From JABDPF01 sp036351575 (GTDB lineage Bacteria > Pseudomonadota > Gammaproteobacteria > Xanthomonadales > SZUA-36), in assembly GCA_036351575.1 (NCBI GenBank), contig JAZBPJ010000101.1, positions 1 through 25,817 on the forward strand: 25,817 nucleotides of DNA. Direction: 5' to 3'. A program made the translations under genes and the position numbers. The notes below the pieces were generated by a model. That model saw only the letters and a program-made list of their open reading frames with translations. It was not told the origin of the DNA and did not search any database. Numbering within the stretch: the first letter of the stretch is position 1; every line of letters starts with the position of its first letter. Positions 7,899-15,305 of the stretch are shown one piece after another.

Positions 7899-10838
7899 AT
7901 GAGAATTATAGGCACCATCTGCGTCAGCCTGCTCACCATGGCAGCGGTTCTTGCTGCACCGGCACTATCGGCGGACAGCCCGCCCGCGGTTTCGTCCGGA
8001 GAGCTCGTCGTGATCGGCGATTTCGATTCGCAGTTCGTGCCTGCGCGTGACGTTTACGTCTGGCTGCCCGACGACTTCGATGAAAACGGCGAGTACGCCG
8101 TTCTGTACATGCACGATGGGGACATGCTGTTCGACGCCGCCGTGACCTGGAACGGACAGGAATGGGGTGTCGACGAGGTCGCCTCCCGGTTGATGGCGGA
8201 GCAAGCGGTGCGGGACTTTATCGTGGTCGGCGTTCCGAACGCCGGGCCGGAGCGCAATGCCGAGTACTTGCCCGAGCAGCCCGTGCGGCAGATGGAACCG
8301 GCACAGCGAGAGGCCTGGATCGCCGGCGGTGGCGACGCTGCCGCGGAATTGCGCGATACGCTGCGTTCCGACAGCTACCTGCGCTTCCTGGTCGAGGAGC
8401 TCAAGCCCTACATCGACCTGCGCTTCCCGGTGCTGTCCGATCCCGCGAACACATTCATCATGGGCTCGAGCATGGGCGGGCTTATCTCGATCTACGCGCT
8501 GGCGCGCTACCCCGACGTTTTTGGCGGCGCGGGCTGCCTGTCCACGCACTGGCCTGGCGCCCTGCCGGGGCGGGAGAGCCCTTTCCCGGCGGCGATGCGT
8601 GACTTCCTGGCCGGATCCCTGCCGGGCGGAAAGCGGGTCTGGTTCGACCACGGCACCGAGGGGCTCGACGCGGCCTACCCGGAACTGCAGCGCGGCGTAG
8701 ACGCGGTGATGCGCGAAAAAGGCTACGATCAGAGCAACTGGGTAACGTACGTGGACGAGGGCGCCGACCACAGCGAGGACGCCTGGCGCGCGCGCCTGCA
8801 GTTGCCGCTGACTTTCCTGCTGGCCCCGCCCGAAGACCGTTCCCTGGCCGCGGTGTCTTCACCGGACGGCCGCCTTCGATTCACGCTGAACGAAGGCCGC
8901 TTCGGCGGCAAAACCTACTCGCTTGCTTTTGGCTCCGAGACCATCGTCCGCAACGCCCGGCTCGGCATGCGTTTTGCCAAGCAGCACGGTTTTGACCGCG
9001 GCCTCGAACTGGTGAGTGTGAAAACGAACAGCCATGACTCGACCTGGGAGCAGCCCTGGGGCGAGCGCCGGGTCGTGCGCGACCGGCACGAGGAGCTGCT
9101 GTTGTCGCTGCAGAACCCGCAGGGTGGGCGCATCGACCTGCGTGTGCGCGTGTTCGACGACGGCCTCGGTTTTCGCTACGAGGTGCCGGAGCAGGAAGGA
9201 ATCGGGACGCTGCATATCGTTGACGAACTGACCGAGTTCGCGCTGCCGGAAAACTCGACCGCCTGGTGGATTCCCGGGCGTCGCTACAACCGTTACGAAT
9301 ACCTCTACCGCACGACCGGTCTCGAAGGCATCGAAACGGCGCATTCGCCATTTACGCTGCGCACGCCGCGCGGGACGCACGTCAGCATCCACGAGGCGGC
9401 CCTGGTGGACTATGCGGGTTTCGTGCTGGACCAGCGCCGGCCCGGCGTCTTCCAGGCGAACCTGACGCCCTGGTCGGACGGCGTGCGCGTGAAAACGGCC
9501 GCGCCGTTCAAGACCCCCTGGCGGACCATCCAGGTCGCAGACGCGGCCACCGGCCTGCTGAATTCCAGCCTGATCCTGAACCTGAACGAACCCAACGCGC
9601 TGGGTGACGTCTCCTGGGTGCAGCCGGGCAAGTACGTCGGCATCTGGTGGGCGATGCACATCAAGCGGAAAACCTGGGGCAGCGGAATCATTCACGGCGC
9701 CACCACCGCAGAAACGAAGCGCTACATGGACTTCGCCGCGAAGCACGGCTTCGACGGCGTGCTGGTCGAAGGCTGGAACGTCGGCTGGGACGGCGACTGG
9801 TTCCACAACGGCGACCTGTTCAGCTTCACCGAAAGTTACCCGGACTTTGATATCGACGAAGTCACCCGCTACGGGCTGGAGAAAGGCGTGCGCCTGATCG
9901 GTCACCACGAGACCTCGGGCAACGTCAGCAACTACGCGAGCCAGATGGCGGACGCCTACGACCTCTACGAAAAACTCGGGGTGAGCCAGGTCAAGACCGG
10001 TTACGTGGCCGACGGCGGCGATATCCGCCGGATCGACGAAAACGGCATCGCGCAGTACGAGTGGCACGACGGCCAGTTCATGGTCGGCGAGTACCTGCGT
10101 TCGGTCACCGAGGCGGCGAAGCGCCGCATCAGCATCAACACGCACGAACCGGTCAAGGACACGGGCCTGCGCCGCACCTACCCCAACTGGCTGACGCGCG
10201 AGGGCGCCAAGGGTCAGGAATTCAACGCCTGGGGCAATCCGCCCAACCCGCCGGAGCATACCGCGATTCTGCCCTACACCCGCCTGCTGGCCGGCCCGAT
10301 GGACTTCACGCCCGGCATTTTCGACCTGGCTTTCGACGGCCTGGACTGGCGCCACCGCGTGCGCACCACGCTGGCCAAGCAGTTGGCCCTGTACGTGACG
10401 CTGTACAGCCCGGTACACATGGCGGCCGACCTGCCGGAAAACTACGAGGCGCGCCCGGACGTGTTCCAGTTCATCGTCGACGTCCCGACCGACTGGGAAG
10501 AAAGCATCGCCGTGGCCGGCGAAGTTGGCGAGTACGTTGCGTTTGCGCGGCAGGAGCGCGGCGGGCCGGACTGGTACCTCGGCGCGGTCACGGATTCGAA
10601 TGAGCGGGACCTGTCGATTGCGCTGGATTTCCTTGAAGCGGGGCACGTCTACACGGCGCATGTCTACCGCGACGGCGCGGGCGCCGACTGGAAGAGCAAT
10701 CCCTACCCGGTCGCAATTGAAAAGCGTATCGTCACGAACGATGACGTCATGGAACTCTGGCTGGCGCCCGGCGGCGGCGCCGCGGTGCGCTTCGAGGCTT
10801 CCGGAGATATTGTTCCAGTGAGTGTTGACAGGCCCTGA
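7899..10838 (+). CDS. Secreted fusion: alpha/beta-hydrolase esterase domain + GH97 alpha-glucosidase
   Basis: The 979-residue protein has a signal peptide (about 1-25), an esterase D/enterochelin-esterase-like domain (about 35-308) and a full GH97 module (about 315-975). The esterase part shows GSSMGG (nucleophile Ser191) and a C-terminal His291 in GADHSEDAW. The GH97 part shows HHETSG (Glu671), INTHEPVKDTGLRRTYPN (Glu750), and Glu768 and Glu774 in REGAKGQEF. The 18- and 6-residue spacings of the last three acids equal those I recall for SusB Glu508/526/532, so this should be an inverting, calcium-dependent alpha-glucosidase rather than a retaining GH97 galactosidase. It would release glucose from maltooligosaccharides in the periplasm; the esterase may remove acyl groups. 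Its stop overlaps the transporter start (TGATG). The whole ORF is uninterrupted. Confidence 0.93.
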   Translation: MRIIGTICVSLLTMAAVLAAPALSADSPPAVSSGELVVIGDFDSQFVPARDVYVWLPDDFDENGEYAVLYMHDGDMLFDAAVTWNGQEWGVDEVASRLMAEQAVRDFIVVGVPNAGPERNAEYLPEQPVRQMEPAQREAWIAGGGDAAAELRDTLRSDSYLRFLVEELKPYIDLRFPVLSDPANTFIMGSSMGGLISIYALARYPDVFGGAGCLSTHWPGALPGRESPFPAAMRDFLAGSLPGGKRVWFDHGTEGLDAAYPELQRGVDAVMREKGYDQSNWVTYVDEGADHSEDAWRARLQLPLTFLLAPPEDRSLAAVSSPDGRLRFTLNEGRFGGKTYSLAFGSETIVRNARLGMRFAKQHGFDRGLELVSVKTNSHDSTWEQPWGERRVVRDRHEELLLSLQNPQGGRIDLRVRVFDDGLGFRYEVPEQEGIGTLHIVDELTEFALPENSTAWWIPGRRYNRYEYLYRTTGLEGIETAHSPFTLRTPRGTHVSIHEAALVDYAGFVLDQRRPGVFQANLTPWSDGVRVKTAAPFKTPWRTIQVADAATGLLNSSLILNLNEPNALGDVSWVQPGKYVGIWWAMHIKRKTWGSGIIHGATTAETKRYMDFAAKHGFDGVLVEGWNVGWDGDWFHNGDLFSFTESYPDFDIDEVTRYGLEKGVRLIGHHETSGNVSNYASQMADAYDLYEKLGVSQVKTGYVADGGDIRRIDENGIAQYEWHDGQFMVGEYLRSVTEAAKRRISINTHEPVKDTGLRRTYPNWLTREGAKGQEFNAWGNPPNPPEHTAILPYTRLLAGPMDFTPGIFDLAFDGLDWRHRVRTTLAKQLALYVTLYSPVHMAADLPENYEARPDVFQFIVDVPTDWEESIAVAGEVGEYVAFARQERGGPDWYLGAVTDSNERDLSIALDFLEAGHVYTAHVYRDGAGADWKSNPYPVAIEKRIVTNDDVMELWLAPGGGAAVRFEASGDIVPVSVDRP

Positions 10839-12349
10839 TGATGGCACGGCAAAAACCACAACTCGGTTTCTGGCAAATCTGGAACATGTGTTTCGGATTC
10901 CTTGGCATCCAGTTCGGCTTCGCCCTGCAGAACGCCAATGTCAGCCGGATCTTCCAGACCCTCGGCGCCGAAATCGAGGACCTGCCGATCCTGTGGGTGG
11001 CGGCGCCGGTCACCGGCCTGATCGTGCAGCCGATCATCGGCTACATGAGCGACCGCACCTGGAACCGGCTGGGGCGAAGGCGTCCGTTTTTCCTGGTCGG
11101 CGCGATACTGGCTTCGCTGGCGCTGTTCGTGATGCCCAACTCACCCACGCTGTGGATCGCGGCGGGCATGCTCTGGATCATGGATGCCAGCATCAACATC
11201 TCGATGGAGCCGTTCCGCGCCTTCGTCGGTGACAACCTGCCGCAGAAACAGCGCACGCTGGGATTTGCGATGCAGAGCTTCTTCATCGGCATCGGCGCTA
11301 TCGTGGCCTCCGCGCTGCCCTGGATGATGACCAACTGGTTCGACGTTTCCAACGTCGCAGGGCCGGGCCAGATTCCGGACAGCGTGAAATGGTCGTTCTA
11401 CCTCGGCGGCATCGTGTTCATCAGCGCAGTGTCCTGGACCGTGTTTTCCAGCCGCGAGTACTCTCCCGAGGAAATCGCCGAGTTCGAGGCGGACAGCGAT
11501 GAAAGTGAGCTCGTGGCCGAGCGCGAGCCGCGACCGGCCGCAAAATACCGCAACGGCGGGCTGGCGTGGATCGTCGCCGGAGCCGCGCTGCTGGCCTGGA
11601 TCGTGACCGCCGGCCTGGACAAGCAGCTGTACATCCTGTCCATCGGCGCCATCGCCTTCGGTCTGCTGCAGATCGTCACCGCCATGATGCAGTCCGCCGG
11701 AAACGTTGCGAACGGGCTCTACGAGATCGTCGATGACCTGTTTCACATGCCGCGCGTGATGAAGCAGCTCGCCGTCGTGCAGTTTTTTGCCTGGTTCGCC
11801 CTGTTCGCGATGTGGATCTACAGCACGGCGGCCGTCACGGCCTTCCATTTCGGTGCGACCGATGCCTCCGGCCAGGCATACAACGACGGGGCCAACTGGG
11901 TGGGCGTGCTGTTCGCGGCTTACAACGGCTTCGCCGCCCTCGCCGCCCTGTTCATTCCCCTGATGGCGCGCCGGCTGGGCTGCCGGGTCAGCCACATGAT
12001 CAACCTGATTATCGGCGGCGCCAGCCTGGTCAGCTTCCTGTTTATCCGCGATCCCGCCTGGCTGATCCTGCCGATGGTCGGCGTGGGCATAGCCTGGGCC
12101 TCGATCCTGTCGCTGCCCTACGCCCTGCTGTCGGACGTCCTGCCGACCGCGAAGATGGGCATCTACATGGGCATCTTCAATTTCTTTATCGTCATTCCCC
12201 AGCTGATCGCCGCCAGTGTGCTCGGACTGGTTCTCAGGGAATTGTTCGACGGCCGGGCGATCTTCGGGCTGGTGATCGGCGGCGCGCTGATGGCCCTGGC
12301 GGGTCTGGCCACGATGGCCGTGGACCGCGCAGCGGAGCCGGGACAATGA
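10838..12349 (+). CDS. MFS sugar transporter, SLC45/maltose-permease-like
   Basis: The 503-residue protein has about 12 hydrophobic segments and an MFS loop 2-3 motif, GYMSDRTWNRLGRRRPFF (about residues 68-85). A charged central loop (about 205-240) divides the two halves. The opening FGFLGIQFGFALQNANVSRIFQ and the RTWNRLGRRRPF motif are typical of the SLC45-like/GPH-like transporters found beside bacterial maltose genes, such as the MalY-type inner-membrane maltose transporters. It would carry maltose or small maltodextrins into the cytoplasm with a cation. The start ATG at 10838 overlaps the preceding TGA, and its own stop overlaps the next ATG (ATGA), so it is embedded in a translationally coupled operon. 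A second ATG follows immediately. Substrate is inferred from family and context. Confidence 0.9.
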   Translation: MMARQKPQLGFWQIWNMCFGFLGIQFGFALQNANVSRIFQTLGAEIEDLPILWVAAPVTGLIVQPIIGYMSDRTWNRLGRRRPFFLVGAILASLALFVMPNSPTLWIAAGMLWIMDASINISMEPFRAFVGDNLPQKQRTLGFAMQSFFIGIGAIVASALPWMMTNWFDVSNVAGPGQIPDSVKWSFYLGGIVFISAVSWTVFSSREYSPEEIAEFEADSDESELVAEREPRPAAKYRNGGLAWIVAGAALLAWIVTAGLDKQLYILSIGAIAFGLLQIVTAMMQSAGNVANGLYEIVDDLFHMPRVMKQLAVVQFFAWFALFAMWIYSTAAVTAFHFGATDASGQAYNDGANWVGVLFAAYNGFAALAALFIPLMARRLGCRVSHMINLIIGGASLVSFLFIRDPAWLILPMVGVGIAWASILSLPYALLSDVLPTAKMGIYMGIFNFFIVIPQLIAASVLGLVLRELFDGRAIFGLVIGGALMALAGLATMAVDRAAEPGQ

Positions 12350-13752
12350 CCAGGACCATTCTGTTGCTGCTGGGTTTGCTGCTGGCCCTGCCAACCGCTG
12401 CCGATAACGAGGCGAAACCTCCCATGGACAAGCGATTCGATACCGGGCCTTTTGTCCGGCTCTCGCATCCCGAGTGGAGCCGAGACGCCGCGATCTACCA
12501 GCTGAATACGCGCCAGTTCACGCCGGAAGGCACGTTCCGGGCCGCGCAGGAACAACTGCCCCGGCTGCGGGACCTGGGCGTGCGTATCGTCTGGCTGATG
12601 CCGGTCCATCCGATCGGCGAAAAAAACCGCAAGGGACCGCTCGGCAGCCCGTACTCGGTGCGTGACTACTACGGCGTCAATCCTGAATTCGGCAGCCTGG
12701 AAGACCTCAAGAACTTCATTTCGAAGGCGCACGAACTGGGGCTGTACGTGATCATCGACTGGGTGGCCAACCATACCGCCTGGGACAACCCCCTGGTCGA
12801 ACAGCAGCCGGACTGGTTCAGCCGGAACCGCGCCGGGCAGCCCCACCCGCCGGCCTGGACCGATTGGTCGGACGTGGTGCAGCTGGACTGGAGCCGGCCG
12901 GCGCTGTGGCACTACATGGCCGACGTGATGGCCTGGTGGGTCAGTGAAGTGGGCGTGGACGGTTTCCGCTGCGATGTCGCCGGTTTCGTGCCGGTGGCCT
13001 TCTGGGACGCCCTGCGCGCCGAACTGGAACGCATCAAGCCGGTGTTCATGCTGGCCGAGTGGAAGACGCCGGGGCTGCACGCCAGGGCCTTTGACGCAAC
13101 GTATGCCTGGGAGTGGTACGAGACGGTCCACCGCATCGCCCAGGGCGAGGCCGACGTCTCCGCCCTGCACGTTTACCACTACGAGGAGGAGGGCAGCTGG
13201 CCGCTGGACGCGATGCGCATGCTGTTCGTCAGCAACCACGACAAGAATTCCTGGGAAGGCACCCAGTTCGAGGCGTTCGGCGATGCGCTGGAGAGCGCCA
13301 TCGTGCTGTCGGTGGTCAGCCGCGGCATACCGCTCATCTACAACGGCCAGGAAGCCGGCAATCCGAAAAGGCTGGCGTTTTTCGACCGGGACCCCATCGA
13401 CTGGCGGACGCACCCGGTCGAGGATCTGTACCGGCGCCTGTTCGTGCTCAAGAAAGGCAACAGTGCCCTGTGGAACGGGGCCCGGGGCGCCCCGATGGAG
13501 CCCGTTTTCAATGACGCGGAAGACCGCGTGTTCAGTTTTTTGCGCGACAACGGCAAAGACCGCGTGTTCGGCGCTTTCAATTTGTCCGACGAGGCCGTGT
13601 CCGTGCAGTTCAAAGGCAGACACCTCGCCGGGCGTTACCGCGATTTCGCCACCGGCGGGACCGTGACGCTCGAAGCGGATCCCGGCGTGAAGCTCGCGCC
13701 CTGGTCGTACCGCGTGCTCGTCGGTGAACCCGGACAGAAAGGACAAGAATAA
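12346..13752 (+). CDS. Secreted GH13 alpha-amylase family enzyme
   Basis: The 468-residue protein has a signal peptide (about 1-19) and a compact GH13 barrel with short B domain and C-terminal beta domain (about 385-460). The blocks are DWVANH (138-143), GFRCD with nucleophile Asp210, LAEW with acid/base Glu238, and SNHDKNSW with Asp299. The small size and motif set recall maltogenic or oligosaccharide-acting GH13 enzymes from Bacteroidetes and Proteobacteria. It probably trims maltodextrins in the periplasm next to the GH97 enzyme. The start ATG overlaps the transporter stop (ATGA) and has a GGAG ribosome site just upstream. The long frame running upstream of it is open only by chance within the transporter gene. 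Subfamily is uncertain. Confidence 0.93.
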   Translation: MTRTILLLLGLLLALPTAADNEAKPPMDKRFDTGPFVRLSHPEWSRDAAIYQLNTRQFTPEGTFRAAQEQLPRLRDLGVRIVWLMPVHPIGEKNRKGPLGSPYSVRDYYGVNPEFGSLEDLKNFISKAHELGLYVIIDWVANHTAWDNPLVEQQPDWFSRNRAGQPHPPAWTDWSDVVQLDWSRPALWHYMADVMAWWVSEVGVDGFRCDVAGFVPVAFWDALRAELERIKPVFMLAEWKTPGLHARAFDATYAWEWYETVHRIAQGEADVSALHVYHYEEEGSWPLDAMRMLFVSNHDKNSWEGTQFEAFGDALESAIVLSVVSRGIPLIYNGQEAGNPKRLAFFDRDPIDWRTHPVEDLYRRLFVLKKGNSALWNGARGAPMEPVFNDAEDRVFSFLRDNGKDRVFGAFNLSDEAVSVQFKGRHLAGRYRDFATGGTVTLEADPGVKLAPWSYRVLVGEPGQKGQE

Positions 13753-13754
13753 AA

Positions 13755-15302
13755 ATGAACGATCCTTCAACCACGCCTTCCTACCTGCAGGAGATGGGCC
13801 GTAGCGCCGGTGTGCTGATGCATGTGAGCTCGCTTCCCGGCGAGCATGGCATCGGTGACATCGGCGAGAGCGCGCATGCCTTTGTCGATGCCCTGGCCGA
13901 CATGGACATTTCCGTCTGGCAGTTTCTCCCGCTGGGCCCAACCGCGTATGGCGACTCGCCTTACCAGCCGCTTTCAGCCTTTGCCGGCAACGCCAACCTG
14001 ATCGGCCTGCACCAGCTAGTGGAACTGGGTTTGCTGCACGAGCCGGAGCTCGCGCCGCTCAAAGCCCTGCCCCGGGACCATTGCGATTACGGTCGCCTGA
14101 TTCCAGCCAAGCGCGCGCTGCTGAAAGAGGCGGCCGCTCGCCTGTCCGCCCGGCGCGGCGGCGCGCTGATGACAGAATACGAGGAATTCCTGCACAAGAA
14201 CGGCGACTGGGTCCGGGACTATGCCCTGTTCCGGCAGCTGAAAACGATGCACGGTGAGCGCCCTTGGCCGGAATGGGACAGGCCTTTTGTACACCGGGAC
14301 GAGAACGCGCTGCAGAAAATCCGCGATCAGCACCGCGACGCGATCATCGCGACCCAGGTCACCCAGTTCCTGTTCGCCCGCCAGTGGCGCGAGCTGCGCC
14401 TGCATGCGACCGAGCGCGGCATCCACCTGTTTGGCGATATACCGATCTACATCGCACTGGACAGCGCGGACGCCTGGTCGCATCGTGAAATGCTTCTGCT
14501 CGATGACGACGGCGTGCCCTCGCACGTGGCAGGTGTTCCGCCGGATTATTTCAGCGCAGACGGCCAGCTCTGGGGTAATCCGCTTTACGACTGGGGTTAT
14601 CACGAACAAACCGGTTACGCATGGTGGATCAAGCGCATGCGTCACATGGCCGGGCAGTGCGATCTGGTTCGCATCGATCATTTCCGGGGCTTTGAGTCGT
14701 ACTGGTCAGTACCGTATAGTGAAACGACCGCGAAGAACGGCGAGTGGGTTCCGGGACCGCGCGATGCCTTGTTCAGGGCAATGAAACAGGCGCTCGGCCC
14801 CCTCGGCATCGTGGCCGAGGATCTTGGCGTGATCACGCCGGAAGTCGATGCGCTGCGCCTGGGCCAGGGCTTTCCGGGCATGGTCGTGCTGCAGTTCGAG
14901 GTGGGCGATCCCGACTTCGACTTCGATGACATCGATGAGAACAGCGTGTGCTACACCGGAACGCACGACAACGATACGACGGTCGGCTGGTTCCACGGAA
15001 CCGGCAGCGATACGCGAACCGCCGAAGAGGTCAGGAAAAGCCAGGCGCTGGTGCTCGAAAGAACCGGCGGCAGCCCGGAAACGATCCATGGCGACATGAT
15101 CGAATTGGCTTTTTCAAGCAACGCCAGCCTGGCGGTCGCGCCCATGCAGGACTTTCTCGGCCTGGGCTCGGGAGCGCGCCTCAACACGCCGGGAACGACC
15201 AGCAATAATTGGCGCTGGCGCATGCAGGAACAGGACATCGATGCCCGTTTCGCGGAGCAGGTGGCGGCCATGGTGGAGCGCAATACGCGGGTGCCGGGCT
15301 GA
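13755..15302 (+). CDS. malQ: 4-alpha-glucanotransferase (GH77 amylomaltase)
   Basis: The 515-residue cytoplasmic enzyme carries the GH77 signatures: DSPYQPLSAFAGNANLIGL (67-85), LFGDIPIYI (225-233), AGVPPDYFSADGQLWGNPLY (259-278), nucleophile Asp308 in RIDHFRG, acid/base Glu355 in AEDLG and Asp405 in GTHDND. It transfers alpha-1,4-glucan segments between maltodextrins, releasing glucose. Length matches the shorter bacterial/plant DPE1-like type rather than the roughly 690-residue enterobacterial MalQ. An AAAGGA ribosome site (13738-13743) precedes the ATG, which lies 2 bp after the upstream stop. It follows the transporter and periplasmic amylases in the operon, consistent with the first cytoplasmic step on imported maltodextrin. 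Confidence 0.96.
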   Translation: MNDPSTTPSYLQEMGRSAGVLMHVSSLPGEHGIGDIGESAHAFVDALADMDISVWQFLPLGPTAYGDSPYQPLSAFAGNANLIGLHQLVELGLLHEPELAPLKALPRDHCDYGRLIPAKRALLKEAAARLSARRGGALMTEYEEFLHKNGDWVRDYALFRQLKTMHGERPWPEWDRPFVHRDENALQKIRDQHRDAIIATQVTQFLFARQWRELRLHATERGIHLFGDIPIYIALDSADAWSHREMLLLDDDGVPSHVAGVPPDYFSADGQLWGNPLYDWGYHEQTGYAWWIKRMRHMAGQCDLVRIDHFRGFESYWSVPYSETTAKNGEWVPGPRDALFRAMKQALGPLGIVAEDLGVITPEVDALRLGQGFPGMVVLQFEVGDPDFDFDDIDENSVCYTGTHDNDTTVGWFHGTGSDTRTAEEVRKSQALVLERTGGSPETIHGDMIELAFSSNASLAVAPMQDFLGLGSGARLNTPGTTSNNWRWRMQEQDIDARFAEQVAAMVERNTRVPG

Positions 15303-15305
15303 TCC

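Noticed and set aside
8859..10859. Long minus-strand open frame (666 codons) opposite the GH97 module
   Set aside because: Same cause: antisense of a high-GC gene, no ribosome site and no recognisable domain.
11812..12345. Extended N-terminus for the second GH13 enzyme
   Set aside because: The frame is open by chance within the transporter gene; the ATG at 12346 gives a proper signal peptide and a ribosome site.
12163..13941. Minus-strand open frame (592 codons) opposite the second GH13 gene
   Set aside because: Antisense artefact of GC-rich codons; no motif or ribosome site.
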